A stretch of 64,000 bases of DNA from an uncultured Dysosmobacter sp. (GCF_947631165.1 NZ_CANRKH010000011.1:1-64000); one strand, 5' to 3'. Shown: positions 1 to 8,243, counted from the first letter of the stretch. The notes: a model not told the origin generated them from the sequence alone. Program-made: numbers and translations.

Positions 1-81
1 ATGCCTCATGTGGGCGCCGGCACCAAGGAGGCTCAGAAGCGCATCGGCGCCGAGCTGGTGGATATCGTGGAGCATTTTTGA
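1..81 (+). CDS. D-isomer 2-hydroxyacid dehydrogenase, C-terminal end (partial)
   Basis: The window opens inside a gene; only the last 26 codons are present, ending in TGA at 79-81. The piece contains PHVGAGTKEAQKRIG, which resembles the C-terminal segment of the phosphoglycerate dehydrogenase/2-hydroxyacid dehydrogenase family, where the His of the PHxG motif is the catalytic acid. The ATG at position 1 is an internal Met by this reading, not a start. A short-form 3-phosphoglycerate dehydrogenase is the likeliest product, but the substrate cannot be read from this fragment. Confidence 0.55.
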   Translation: MPHVGAGTKEAQKRIGAELVDIVEHF

Positions 82-111
82 CAGACCGCTGATCTGTTAA
101 GATGCACTTAA

Positions 112-153
112 AAGTTCAGAGGAAATACCTAGAAAGGCATTTCCTCTGAACTT
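112..153 (+). terminator. Perfect 15-bp hairpin after the dehydrogenase gene
   Basis: Arms 112-126 and 139-153 are perfect inverted complements around a 12-nt loop, 30 bp after the stop codon. The following T-rich stretch (ATTATTTTAT) is weak. Probable terminator of the upstream plus-strand gene. Confidence 0.6.
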
Positions 154-162
154 GGAATTATT

Positions 163-335
163 TTATAGTCAATGAATTTGAAAATCGCAAGCGATTTTTC
201 AAACGGGCTACGCCCGCTGCGCACAAAGTGCACTATGAAATCCAAATCATGGCGGCGTACCGCAGCCTGTCACAGCGCATCTGCGCTGTGACACTTGAAA
301 AGTGGTTTACCACTTTTCAAGTGATTTGATTATAA
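163..335. mobile_element. Mosaic hairpin element with imperfect inverted ends
   Basis: The left end TTATAGTCAATGAATTTG and the reverse complement of the right end, TTATAATCAAATCACTTG, are similar inverted ends. In between is a chain of hairpins: AAAATCG/CGATTTT, GGGCTACGCCC, TGTCACAGCG/CGCTGTGACA, and CTTGAAAAGTGG/CCACTTTTCAAG. There is no coding potential. The right end overlaps the last Leu codon and TAA stop of the minus-strand aldo/keto reductase. Architecture fits a MITE-like non-autonomous element; no clear target duplication could be assigned. Confidence 0.55.
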
Positions 336-1466
336 CAGCTCTGCTGCCTTAGCCATCCGGCTCACCACCGGAACGCCAAAGGGACAGCGGGACTCACAGC
401 CGCCGCAGGCCATGCAGTCGCCGGCGTTGGCGCTCAAGGCGTTGTAATGCGCCCGGATGGTGGCGGGGATCTCGGGCTGCATGACGGCCAGATCGTACAG
501 CTTGTTCACCATGGCGACATCAATACCGACCGGGCAGGGAGCGCAGTGGCCGCAATAGGTGCATTGACCGAAATAAGCGTTGCGGGGCGCGGACGCCAGA
601 ACAGTCGCGTAGTCTTTCTCATCTGGGGAGGCAGTCTCATAAGCCACGGCAGCATCCACGTGTTCCGGTGTGTCATAGCCCACCATCACACTGGCGACAG
701 CTGGACGGGTCAAGGCATAGTGCAGGCATTGCACAGGGGTCAAGGCCACGCCGAAAGGAGAGGTGGAGGCGGAGAACAACCGGCCGCCGGCATATCCCTT
801 CATCACGGTGATGCCTACGTTTTCCTGCTCGCAGATGCGGTACAGCTCCGCCCGTTCCGGCGCGATATTGCCCAGAGAGGGATCATACTGCTGGTAATAA
901 GTCTGTATATCCTCCGAAGCCGGCAGCATGTCGAAAGCGGGATTGACGCTGAACAGGATCATCTCGATCTTGCCGCTGCGGGCAGCCAGTGTGGCCACAT
1001 TTGGATTGTGAGTGCTCAGGCCAATGTGGCGGATGGCGCCTGCCTCCAGAAGCTGTCGGGCATATTGAAAGAACTCGCCCTCCATGATCCGGTGGAACTC
1101 CGCGATCTCATCCACAAAGTGGATCATGCCCAGATCGATGTAATCTGTCTGCAGCCGGGCCAGCAGATCGGCGAAGGCCTCCTTGACTTTGGGCATATCC
1201 CTGGTGCGGACATACTGGCCGTTTTGCCAGGTAGACCCCAGGTGGCCCTGGATGTACCAGCGTTCCCGGCGGCCCTTCAGGGCAGCGCCGATGTTGGAGC
1301 GGACGTTTGGCTCCGCCATCCAGCAGTCCAGAATATTGATCCCGGCGGCCTCGCAGCGGTCCACCACGGCCTGGATCTCCTGTGCATTGTGGCGTTCCAG
1401 CCATTCGCCGCCCAAACCGATCTCACTGACAAGAAGGCCGGTCTTTCCTAATTTCCTGTATTTCAT
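330..1466 (-). CDS. Aldo/keto reductase with C-terminal 2x[4Fe-4S] ferredoxin-like domain
   Basis: 378 aa. The N-terminal two thirds is a TIM-barrel aldo/keto reductase beginning with the typical YRKLGKTGLLVSEIGLGG stretch. The C-terminus carries two cysteine clusters, CTYCGHCAPCP from residue 302 and CMACGGCESRCP from residue 351, which can bind two [4Fe-4S] clusters. The barrel Asp is present (NILDCW) and so is the catalytic-site His (DLGMIHF), but the usual Tyr position reads Glu (DCWMAEP) and the usual Lys position reads His (YIQGHLG). It may therefore be a redox enzyme with altered chemistry rather than a normal NADPH carbonyl reductase. Transcribed divergently from the peptidase gene. 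Its stop lies in the end of a mosaic hairpin element. Confidence 0.85.
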   Translation of the reverse strand: MKYRKLGKTGLLVSEIGLGGEWLERHNAQEIQAVVDRCEAAGINILDCWMAEPNVRSNIGAALKGRRERWYIQGHLGSTWQNGQYVRTRDMPKVKEAFADLLARLQTDYIDLGMIHFVDEIAEFHRIMEGEFFQYARQLLEAGAIRHIGLSTHNPNVATLAARSGKIEMILFSVNPAFDMLPASEDIQTYYQQYDPSLGNIAPERAELYRICEQENVGITVMKGYAGGRLFSASTSPFGVALTPVQCLHYALTRPAVASVMVGYDTPEHVDAAVAYETASPDEKDYATVLASAPRNAYFGQCTYCGHCAPCPVGIDVAMVNKLYDLAVMQPEIPATIRAHYNALSANAGDCMACGGCESRCPFGVPVVSRMAKAAELL

Positions 1467-1629
1467 TTCTGCACCTCATTTTTCTAAAGGCATATTGCGG
1501 GATATTTGGCATAAAGCCCAGCGTGTCTTATTGTACCGGGAAGACAGGGAAATGTCCATACATAAAAACACAGATAAGAACATAAATCCATGGCCGGGAG
1601 AAAAAACCGGCGGAAAGGAAGAACAAATC

Positions 1630-2823
1630 ATGGAACTGAAAGAATATCGCATCGAACGGCTGAAAGCTGCTGCCGCGGCTGCCGGCGCGGACATGATCGT
1701 GGCGACTCTGCCGGCTAACCTGAACTATATCACAACGGGATATGTCTGCATCAATCAGGATGTTTTGACCCGTGCGGAATGCGCCATTGGCTATATCCCG
1801 GCGCAGGACAAATATGTGTACATTGTTGGCTATGCGGATCTTCCCACTGTGTTGGAGTTCGCCGGCAATGATGCGGAGGTCTATTTTGCTGGCGGCGGCT
1901 TCTTCTTTGAAAAGGGCGCTGAAAACGATGAATTCGTAGACAAGATCATGGCCTATAAGGAAAAGGCCTATCCTACTACCGCAGACGCCTGGAACGCCGC
2001 CGTCCGTAGCAATCTGCCGGAGGGATCCACCATCGCCATTGATGAGAGCCGTATTTTTGCCAGCCAGTTAAAGGCTGTAGAGGCCAAGCTGTCCGGTTAT
2101 CAGGTCATCAATGCCACGGATCTGTTCATGGAGGCCCGCCTGATCAAGCATCCCGAGGAAGTGGCCGGTGTGGAGGCTTCCGCCCGCTGTGCAGCTGACT
2201 CTTTGATGGCTGCGCTGGCTCAGTTTGAGCCTGGCATGACGGAGTACCGCATTGGCGAGCTGTACAGCATCGAATTGGCCAAGCGGGGCGCCAAGCCCTA
2301 TTTTTGCACGGTGACGTCTCAGCTTCGTGCTGCGTTCTCCGATACGACCAACGACCGTGTCCGCCCCATTGTCAAGGGTGACATGATCCGCTTTGACTTT
2401 GGCTGCATCCTGAACGGCTATTGCTCTGATCTGGGCCGCTTCGCTGTGGTGGGCGAGCCGACGGATAAAATGCGGCAGTACTACACGGCTATCTGCGCCG
2501 GTCTGGACGCGGCTGTCGCCATCGCAAAGCCCGGCGTCACGGCAGGCGAGCTGTTCGACGCCGCCATGGATGCGGTCCGTAAGAACGGCCTGCCGCATTA
2601 TCGCCGTCATCACACGGGACATGGTATTGGCCTGGAGTGCTATGACAATCCCACCATTGCCCACGGCAATCCCATGCCCATTGTTGAAAATATGACCTTC
2701 AATCTGGAGACGCCCTACTATGAGTTGGGCTGGGGCGGCATGATGATCGAGGATACCTTTGCCATGACAGCCAACGGCGCCCGGATGCTGGACCATACGA
2801 CCCGGGATATGATCCTGCTGTAA
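1630..2823 (+). CDS. M24 family metallopeptidase (Xaa-Pro aminopeptidase-like)
   Basis: 397 aa from ATG 1630, preceded by an AGGAA ribosome site; the frame is open further upstream but that part overlaps the divergent gene and looks non-coding. An N-terminal creatinase-like domain (about 1-150) is followed by a pita-bread M24 domain. Metal ligands are visible: Asp256 and Asp267 (RFDFG...CSDLGR), His331 (HHTGHGIGLE), Glu360 (FNLETPYYE) and Glu374 (MMIEDTF). Expected to release N-terminal residues before proline from peptides in the cytoplasm; other M24B activities cannot be excluded. The last base of its TAA stop is the start of the palindromic element at 2824. Confidence 0.85.
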   Translation: MELKEYRIERLKAAAAAAGADMIVATLPANLNYITTGYVCINQDVLTRAECAIGYIPAQDKYVYIVGYADLPTVLEFAGNDAEVYFAGGGFFFEKGAENDEFVDKIMAYKEKAYPTTADAWNAAVRSNLPEGSTIAIDESRIFASQLKAVEAKLSGYQVINATDLFMEARLIKHPEEVAGVEASARCAADSLMAALAQFEPGMTEYRIGELYSIELAKRGAKPYFCTVTSQLRAAFSDTTNDRVRPIVKGDMIRFDFGCILNGYCSDLGRFAVVGEPTDKMRQYYTAICAGLDAAVAIAKPGVTAGELFDAAMDAVRKNGLPHYRRHHTGHGIGLECYDNPTIAHGNPMPIVENMTFNLETPYYELGWGGMMIEDTFAMTANGARMLDHTTRDMILL

Positions 2824-2872
2824 TACGATTTCCTGACAAAAAATCAGAAGATCGTTTTATCAGGGATTCGTA
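2824..2872. mobile_element. TAC...GTA palindromic element, short form (family 1, copy A)
   Basis: 49 bp, nearly fully palindromic: it starts TACGATTTCCTGA and ends TCAGGGATTCGTA. On the left it is bounded by TAA, which is the stop codon of the M24 peptidase; on the right by TAT, so its presumed TNA target duplication is one base off. Same family as copies at 10384, 20422, 33007, 39950 and 62543; closest to the short copy at 62543. Confidence 0.75.
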
Positions 2873-2877
2873 TATTG

Positions 2878-2920
2878 CCTCCGGCGAGTTTATACTCGCC
2901 GGGGGCTTTTCCCTTTTGAC
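2878..2920 (+). terminator. Rho-independent terminator after the M24 peptidase
   Basis: CCGGCGAGT (2881-2889) pairs with ACTCGCCGG (2894-2902) around a TTAT loop, followed by GGGCTTTTCCCTTTT. A T8 run at 2961-2968 lies in the same gap. Confidence 0.8.
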
Positions 2921-3023
2921 GGCAGATCAAAGCCAACGGGCAGAAGCCTCTGGCGGCCGTTTTTTTTGAAAACACACTGCATGCAGGGAGATCAGGCGGG
3001 AAAAGCGGGGCTGCCGGGTATTT

Positions 3024-3605
3024 TTACAGAAACAGCCGCACCGCGCACCAGACCATCAGCAGGGCCATGACCTTGTTGACGATGGCGGCATGCCGGGAGA
3101 ACAGGACCCGCAGAAGCGAGCCGAACCCCGCCCAGCACAGGTTCAGGCAGAATCCCAGGAAAGCCAGCAGCAGGGCGAAGAGCAGTAAATGCACCGGCTG
3201 CCCCTGGTACAGCGGCAGCACGAAGCTCTGCATGGACACGATGCAGTAGATGTAGATCTTGGGATTGACGAACTGGAGAAAAAACCCGTCCCGAAAGCCG
3301 GACCGGGCGGCGGTGTTGTCGCCAATAGCGCCCGCCCGCCAGGTTTTCCAGGCCAGGTATAGGATGTAGCAGGCCCCCAGCACCAGCATGGGCGTCCGAA
3401 TGGCGGGGATCAGGGCCTCCAGCGTGCTGCACAGCAGGGTGCAGGCCACGGAGACAATGGAAAATCCCGCCCAGATGCCGAAGGTATAGGGCAGTGTCCG
3501 CCAAAAGCCCAGACGGCTGCCGTTGGACAGGGAGGACAGGGTGTTGGGCCCCGGTGTCCCGGCGGTGACCAGGACATAAAGAAAAAATCGTGCCCAGGGA
3601 AACAT
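3024..3605 (-). CDS. LysE/RhtB family amino-acid exporter
   Basis: 193 aa, about six hydrophobic membrane segments. The family signature is present: TPGPN near residue 18 and the NPK motif in FLQFVNPKIYIY. These proteins export amino acids such as lysine, threonine or homoserine lactone; the substrate cannot be told from sequence. The start at 3605 has GGAGGT a few bases upstream. It stands alone between the peptidase gene and the FakA-like gene, separated from the latter by a strong hairpin. Confidence 0.85.
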   Translation of the reverse strand: MFPWARFFLYVLVTAGTPGPNTLSSLSNGSRLGFWRTLPYTFGIWAGFSIVSVACTLLCSTLEALIPAIRTPMLVLGACYILYLAWKTWRAGAIGDNTAARSGFRDGFFLQFVNPKIYIYCIVSMQSFVLPLYQGQPVHLLLFALLLAFLGFCLNLCWAGFGSLLRVLFSRHAAIVNKVMALLMVWCAVRLFL

Positions 3606-3627
3606 GGATTACCTCCTGAATTGTGAT

Positions 3628-3665
3628 ATGAAACCCGCCTGGACATCCATTCAGGCGGGTTTCAT
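3628..3665 (-). terminator. 14-bp perfect hairpin between fakA-like and lysE-like genes
   Basis: ATGAAACCCGCCTG (3628-3641) pairs with CAGGCGGGTTTCAT (3652-3665). It lies just past the stop of the fakA-like gene on the minus strand. No T-run follows on that strand, so termination is likely but not certain; it also sits in the leader of the lysE-like gene. Confidence 0.55.
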
Positions 3666-3675
3666 AAGCAAGTGC

Positions 3676-5349
3676 TTATTCCATAGAGACGATATAGTAG
3701 TAAACGGGCTGTCCGCCGGAGAGGACCGCGATCTCCGCGTCGGGGCAGGCGGCCTTAAAAAGCTGCCCGGCCTTTTGAGCGTCGGACTCGGACACGTCCT
3801 CGCCGAAATACAGGGAGATGAAGCTGGCCTCCCGCTCCACAGCGTCCGCCGCCAGCTTGTGCAGCAGAGCGTCCAGGTCGCTGTCGGTGCCGAAGAGCTT
3901 GCCCTCCTCCAGGGCCAGATAATCGCCCGCCTTGATGTCGAAGCCGTCAAAGTCGGAATCCCGGGCGGCGTAGGTGATCTGGGCGGTGGTGACGGTGGAG
4001 AGGCTCTCCGTCATGGCGTCGGTGATGGTCTGGGCGTCCGGAGCCTCAAAGTCCACGTTCATCATGGCGGTGATGCCCTGGGGCACTGTCTTGGTGGGGA
4101 TGACCACCACGTTTTTCTCCGTCAGCACGCCGCACTGCTGGGCGGCCATGATGATATTGCCGTTGTTGGGCAGGATGAACACGGTCTCGGCGGGGATCTT
4201 CTCGACCCCTGCCAGAATGCTCTCCGTGGAGGGATTCATGGTCTGTCCGCCGGATACCACGCCGTCGGCCCCCAGATCCTTAAAGACCGCCGCCAGGCCG
4301 TCGCCGGCGCAGACCGCCAGGAAGCCATAGGGCTTCTCCGGCGCGGCGGGGGCCTCGCCCCGTTCCAGCTCTTCCTCGACAGCGTCCAGGTCGTCAGTGC
4401 TCTGCGCCTGCCGGCCGGCGGCCAGATCCTCCGCCTGGGTGCGCATGTTCTCGATCTTGGCCAGCTCCAGCGTACCGTATTTCTGGGCCTCCATCAGAGC
4501 TGCGCCGGGGATATCGGTATGGACGTGGACCTTGAATGCCTCGTCGTCCTCGCCGATGACCAGGCTGTCACCGATGCTGTTCAGGTATTCCCGGAAAGGC
4601 TCCAGGGGCTTATCCACCGTCTTGCGGACGATGAACACCGTGTCGAAGGTGAAAGTGATGTCCTCCAGGCCCAGGGCGGCGAAGTCCGCCTTTTCCTGAA
4701 CGGATTCCTCCTCGGCTGGCTCCGGCAGAGGTTCGCCCCGCAGAGCGGCCAGCATCCCCTCCAGGATCAGCAGGTAGCCCTTGCCGCCGGCGTCCACCAC
4801 GCCGGCCTTTTTCAGCACCGGATTCATGTCGGTGGTCTGAGCCAGGGTTTCGTAGCCCTCCTTCAAAGCCGCCTCCAGCACCGTCTCCAGGTCTTTGACG
4901 CCTTGAGCGGCGGTCTCGGCGGCCCGCTTGGCCGCCAGCCGGGAAACGGTGAGCACCGTACCTTCGGCAGGCTTCATCACCGCCTTATAGGCGGCGGACA
5001 CGCCCTCCTGCATGGCGGCGGCAAAGGCGGCGGCGTCGGCGGTCTCTCTGCCTTTCAGACCCTTGGAGATGCCCCGGAACAGCAGGGACAGGATGACGCC
5101 GGAATTGCCCCGGGCGCCCCGCAGCAGGGCGGAGGCGGTGACGTCGGCTGCCTTGGACAGCGTGGGAGGCTCGGCCTTCCGCAGCTCCGCCACAGCAGCG
5201 CCGATGGTCATGGACATATTGGTGCCGGTGTCTCCGTCAGGCACGGGGAACACGTTCAAATCGTTGATGCCCTGCTTCTGGGCGGTGATAACGGCGGCGC
5301 CGTGGAGCACCATCTGCTTGAACAGGGCGCCGGTGATCAGTTCGTTCAT
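3676..5349 (-). CDS. fakA: DAK2 domain protein, FakA/YloV-like fatty-acid kinase subunit
   Basis: 557 aa, the normal length for the DAK2-DegV-like fusion family. The N-terminal DAK2 domain holds NVFPVPDGDTGTNM (about residues 28-41), which supplies the metal/ATP-binding aspartates. A central region and a C-terminal EDD-like region follow. FakA transfers phosphate from ATP to fatty acids presented by a FakB (DegV-type) protein for phospholipid synthesis; no fakB is in the window. Start at 5349 with GGGAGGT upstream. It follows the yloU-like gene by 16 bp, the conserved yloU-yloV arrangement, so the two are co-transcribed. Confidence 0.9.
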   Translation of the reverse strand: MNELITGALFKQMVLHGAAVITAQKQGINDLNVFPVPDGDTGTNMSMTIGAAVAELRKAEPPTLSKAADVTASALLRGARGNSGVILSLLFRGISKGLKGRETADAAAFAAAMQEGVSAAYKAVMKPAEGTVLTVSRLAAKRAAETAAQGVKDLETVLEAALKEGYETLAQTTDMNPVLKKAGVVDAGGKGYLLILEGMLAALRGEPLPEPAEEESVQEKADFAALGLEDITFTFDTVFIVRKTVDKPLEPFREYLNSIGDSLVIGEDDEAFKVHVHTDIPGAALMEAQKYGTLELAKIENMRTQAEDLAAGRQAQSTDDLDAVEEELERGEAPAAPEKPYGFLAVCAGDGLAAVFKDLGADGVVSGGQTMNPSTESILAGVEKIPAETVFILPNNGNIIMAAQQCGVLTEKNVVVIPTKTVPQGITAMMNVDFEAPDAQTITDAMTESLSTVTTAQITYAARDSDFDGFDIKAGDYLALEEGKLFGTDSDLDALLHKLAADAVEREASFISLYFGEDVSESDAQKAGQLFKAACPDAEIAVLSGGQPVYYYIVSME

Positions 5350-5365
5350 CTGACTGCTACCTCCC

Positions 5366-5716
5366 TCACAGGGTCATGGAATCGACGCACACGTCCACAG
5401 CGCGGACGGCGACGCCGGTGTTTTTGGTCACCACATAGCGGACCTCGTTCATGATGGACCGGCACACTGCGGGGAGGTTGACGCCGTTCTCCACGATGAT
5501 GTGCAGCTCGATGGAGACGGAGTTATCGTCGTGATAGGTGACGCTGACGCCCTTGCTCATGGCCTCCCGCCGCAGCAGGTGGACCAGGCCGTCGGTCATA
5601 GAGCGGTAGGCCATGCCCTTGACGCCGAAGCAGTTGGTGGCGGCCATGCCGGTGATGTTGGAGAACACGGCGCCGCTGACGGAGATCTCGCCTAGTTCAG
5701 ATGTGAAATGGATCAT
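5366..5716 (-). CDS. Asp23/Gls24 family envelope stress protein (YloU-like)
   Basis: 116 aa from ATG 5716, which has AAGGA 8 bases upstream; a longer reading to 5824 would run into the promoter and is rejected. Contains the Asp23/Gls24 fold: an alternating hydrophobic pattern around GEISVSGAVFSNI and a C-terminal half ending in VRAVDVCVDSM. No membrane segment. Members are abundant small proteins associated with the envelope and fatty-acid kinase locus; the biochemical role is unknown. First gene of the operon with the fakA-like gene. Confidence 0.85.
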   Translation of the reverse strand: MIHFTSELGEISVSGAVFSNITGMAATNCFGVKGMAYRSMTDGLVHLLRREAMSKGVSVTYHDDNSVSIELHIIVENGVNLPAVCRSIMNEVRYVVTKNTGVAVRAVDVCVDSMTL

Positions 5717-5795
5717 GAGAACATCCTTTCCTTCCCGGTCATTCTGAAGCAGGCGGCGGAGCCGCCTTTTCTGACGCGCAGTTTTTGAGGACTTT

Positions 5796-5824
5796 ATTAT
5801 ATACGATTCTTTCGCAAAGTACAA
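5796..5824 (-). promoter_or_regulatory. SigA-type promoter of yloU-fakA operon
   Basis: On the minus strand, TTGTAC (5819-5824), a 17-bp spacer, then a perfect TATAAT (5796-5801), about 80 bp before the yloU-like start. A GGCGGC/GCCGCC hairpin lies in the leader around 5750-5768. Confidence 0.75.
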
Positions 5825-6264
5825 GTAGAAAAAGTCCGTCTCCCGTTTGAAATGCTCGCCGCAGGGTCAGATCTCCGGCGAGCTGCTGAAACGGTTTGCC
5901 GATGCGCGGCCTCATGCGGCGTCCGGCGGCCCCGGTTCATGTCAAGCCCTGCGGAGGCGCTCCCGCGTCGTAAGACGGCATACATAGACAGCTGCTATCC
6001 TGCTAAAATAAAGGGAAATATATGGAAAACCGCTCGGAAACATGATATACTCGACCCAAGCAGCCGAGCGATAAAGGCGGATTTAATCGGGAGAAAACAC
6101 GAGGGCCCAAATCATAAAAAACGATTCACTTCCAGTTTCCCGGAGAGACAGCAGACCTTACCGCGGATCACGGCGGGATCGCCCGAAAGCGGCTCCGGGG
6201 AGGCGGACGGGCGGCCCCGGTGCCGAAATCGGCAAAAAAGCTGGAAAAAGGCGGCGGCATCCTA
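5825..6264. other. Non-coding gap between yloU and rsmD promoters
   Basis: About 440 bp with no credible gene: the open frames have no ribosome site, no domain pattern and Arg/Ser-rich composition typical of shadows. One long-range inverted repeat (CGCTCGG near 6031, CCGAGCG near 6066) encloses a possible TATACT. Function not evident. Confidence 0.5.
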
Positions 6265-6293
6265 TTGAAATCAGCGGCGGGATGTCCTAAAAT
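6265..6293 (+). promoter_or_regulatory. SigA-type promoter of rsmD operon
   Basis: TTGAAA (6265-6270), 17-bp spacer, TAAAAT (6288-6293), 43 bp before the rsmD start. Confidence 0.7.
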
Positions 6294-6336
6294 AATAAAC
6301 TGAGAAACCGCCGGAGAGGGCGGAGGAGGATGGACC

Positions 6337-6894
6337 ATGCGTGTCATCACAGGCTCCGCCCGGGGCCGCCGACTGAAAGAGCTGGAGGGGATGGAGACCC
6401 GCCCCACCACCGACCGGGTGAAGGAGGGCCTGTTCAGCGCCCTGCAATTCGACATCGAGGGCCGCCGGGTCCTGGATCTGTTTGCCGGCACCGGCCAGCT
6501 GGGCATCGAGTGTCTCAGCCGTGGGGCCGCCTCCGCCGTGTTCGTGGACCGGCGGGCCGACGCGGTGAAGCTCATCCGTGAGAACCTGCGGATCACGGAC
6601 CTTCAGGACAAGGCCCAGGTGGTGGCGGGGGATTCGGTGGAGTATCTGAAGTCCGTCCGCCAGCCTTTTGACATCATCCTGCTGGACCCGCCCTATCAGG
6701 CGGGCCTGCTGGAGCCGGTGATCGCCCATATCATCACATTTGACATTCTGTCGCCGCATGGTATAATTGTGGCGGAGCATCCGGCGGGCATGTCCCTGCC
6801 AGGGGTCAGCGCCCCATACCGGCTCCACAAGAACTACCGCTATGGCAAGATCGGTCTGACCATCTTCCGCCGGGGCGGAGACCAAGAGAACTGA
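6337..6894 (+). CDS. rsmD: 16S rRNA (guanine(966)-N2)-methyltransferase
   Basis: 185 aa, standard length. The S-adenosylmethionine site DLFAGTGQLGIECLSRGA is near residues 48-65 and the catalytic motif LLDPPY near 112. RsmD methylates G966 of 16S rRNA in the assembled 30S particle. GGAGGAGG precedes the start. It is followed 12 bp later by coaD, the conserved rsmD-coaD pair of Firmicutes. Confidence 0.93.
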   Translation: MRVITGSARGRRLKELEGMETRPTTDRVKEGLFSALQFDIEGRRVLDLFAGTGQLGIECLSRGAASAVFVDRRADAVKLIRENLRITDLQDKAQVVAGDSVEYLKSVRQPFDIILLDPPYQAGLLEPVIAHIITFDILSPHGIIVAEHPAGMSLPGVSAPYRLHKNYRYGKIGLTIFRRGGDQEN

Positions 6895-6906
6895 GGGAAC
6901 GGCCCT

Positions 6907-7398
6907 ATGAAAACAGCCATCTGCTCCGGCAGCTTCGATCCGATAACCCTGGGCCACCTGGACGTGATCCGGCGGGCTGCCGCGTGTTTCGACCAGGTGT
7001 GGGTGTGCGTCAGCCCCAATGCGGAAAAGAAGAATCCCATGTTTAGCCCGGAGGAAAAACTCCTGCTGGTAAAAGCCGCCGTGGCGGACCTGCCCCATGT
7101 GGAGGCGGAGCTGTGGCCCGGCCTGCTGGCGGATTACGCCGTGGCCCACGGGGCCTGCGCCATCGTCCGGGGCGTCCGCAACGCCACGGATTTTGATGTG
7201 GAATATCAAATGGCCCTGATCAACCGGGGCCTGCATCCGGAACTGGAGACGCTGCTGTTGCCTGCCAGCGCGGCGTATCAGCATTTCAGCTCCTCCATGG
7301 TGCGGGAGATGATCCGCTACAACCAGCCGCTGGAGCAGTATATGCCGCCGTCCATTATCCCCCTGGTGCGGGACATGATGAAGAAAAAGGAAGGATAA
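6907..7398 (+). CDS. coaD: Phosphopantetheine adenylyltransferase
   Basis: 163 aa. The N-terminal nucleotidyltransferase motif GSFDPITLGHLDVI (TxGH) and the C-terminal ISSxxVR-like FSSSMVREM are intact. It joins ATP and 4'-phosphopantetheine to dephospho-CoA, the penultimate step of CoA synthesis. Lies 12 bp after rsmD and 5 bp before the coiled-coil gene, so it is mid-operon. Confidence 0.95.
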   Translation: MKTAICSGSFDPITLGHLDVIRRAAACFDQVWVCVSPNAEKKNPMFSPEEKLLLVKAAVADLPHVEAELWPGLLADYAVAHGACAIVRGVRNATDFDVEYQMALINRGLHPELETLLLPASAAYQHFSSSMVREMIRYNQPLEQYMPPSIIPLVRDMMKKKEG

Positions 7399-7403
7399 TA
7401 CTT

Positions 7404-7931
7404 ATGGCCAACGATGTCAACCGCCTGATCGACATGCTGTATGAAAAGATCGAGGACGCTAAATCCCCCGCTTTAAAGCCCACGATGTGCGTGGTGGACC
7501 GGGATGAGCTGCTGGACCTGCTGGACGAGCTGCGGGCACAGCTGCCGGTGGAGATCAAGCGCGCCCAGGAACTGCTGGCCGCCAGGGAGAAATTCGTGGA
7601 GGAGGCCAAGCGGGATGTGGAGCGCATGATGCGCCAGGCGGAGCTGGAGGCCAAGACCAAGGTCTCTGACAGCGAGGTGCTCTACGCCGCTAGGGAGAAG
7701 TCCCGCCAGATGGTCGCCCAGGCGGAGGAGCGTTCCCGCAAGCTGTACCAGGTGGCCAACGAATATGCCGAGGACGTCCTCTCCCGGACCGAGGAGGCCG
7801 TGCAGGCCGCACTGGACGAGGTGCGGGAATCCCGTGTGAATTTCCGCAGCGCCTCCGCCGCCAAAATGCAGGCGCAGCGGGACGAGCTGGACGGCAAAAA
7901 CGACCCCCAAGCGGGCCAGGAGACCGGCTGA
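7404..7931 (+). CDS. Coiled-coil protein of unknown function downstream of coaD
   Basis: 175 aa, soluble, highly charged. From about residue 45 to 155 it is continuous Glu/Lys/Arg/Ala-rich helix predicted to form a coiled coil (for example AQELLAAREKFVEEAKRD). No membrane segment or catalytic motif is visible. Similar proteins downstream of coaD in clostridia are often named ATPase or DivIVA-like/ATP synthase subunit B-like on composition only. The ribosome site AAGGAAGG precedes ATG 7404. Followed by a strong terminator, it closes the rsmD-coaD operon. Confidence 0.7.
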   Translation: MANDVNRLIDMLYEKIEDAKSPALKPTMCVVDRDELLDLLDELRAQLPVEIKRAQELLAAREKFVEEAKRDVERMMRQAELEAKTKVSDSEVLYAAREKSRQMVAQAEERSRKLYQVANEYAEDVLSRTEEAVQAALDEVRESRVNFRSASAAKMQAQRDELDGKNDPQAGQETG

Positions 7932-8032
7932 CGCCACAGGTAGACCATAATTCAAAAAATTTTGTAAAAATCGACGAAAAAATCGGTGAAACTTTTCTAC
8001 GCACTTCAAGATTTTGTAGTTGAGTTTTTCAC

Positions 8033-8072
8033 AAAACGCCTCCGGCACAAGATGTTGTGCCGGAGGCGTTTT
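8033..8072. terminator. 18-bp perfect bidirectional terminator
   Basis: AAAACGCCTCCGGCACAA pairs with its exact complement at 8055-8072 around a GATG loop, giving A- and T-runs on both sides. It ends the rsmD operon. The 8073-8187 stretch that follows is AT-rich and holds no gene. Confidence 0.9.
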
Positions 8073-8187
8073 CCAATTTTACGTCAACCAGCGAAAAAAC
8101 ATCGAACGTTCGTTTCATTTTCCTGATTTTTTATGAAAAAACGAATAAAAATGAATTTTTTGCCAGTTTCACGTCGGAAAAAAATAC

Positions 8188-8216
8188 TTGCATTTCCTGG
8201 AATATTTGCTTATACT
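8188..8216 (+). promoter_or_regulatory. SigA-type promoter of the dcw cluster (PmraZ)
   Basis: TTGCAT (8188-8193), exactly 17 bp, TATACT (8211-8216), in an AT-rich gap about 95 bp before mraZ. Confidence 0.85.
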
Positions 8217-8228
8217 CAAAATACATGG

Positions 8229-8243
8229 TGGGGAAAAGTGGGG
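8229..8243 (+). promoter_or_regulatory. Probable MraZ operator (TGGGG repeats)
   Basis: Two TGGGG boxes, 8229-8233 and 8239-8243, with 5 bp between them, just after the -10 box. MraZ proteins are known to bind TGGGN direct repeats spaced by 5 bp in their own promoters, so autoregulation of the cluster is likely. Confidence 0.7.

Noticed and set aside
3604-5454. 616-codon open frame on the plus strand opposite the fakA-like gene
   Set aside because: Antisense shadow; the minus-strand frame carries recognisable DAK2 motifs.
5852-6268. 138-codon open frame in the yloU-rsmD gap
   Set aside because: No ribosome site, atypical composition, overlaps the rsmD promoter.
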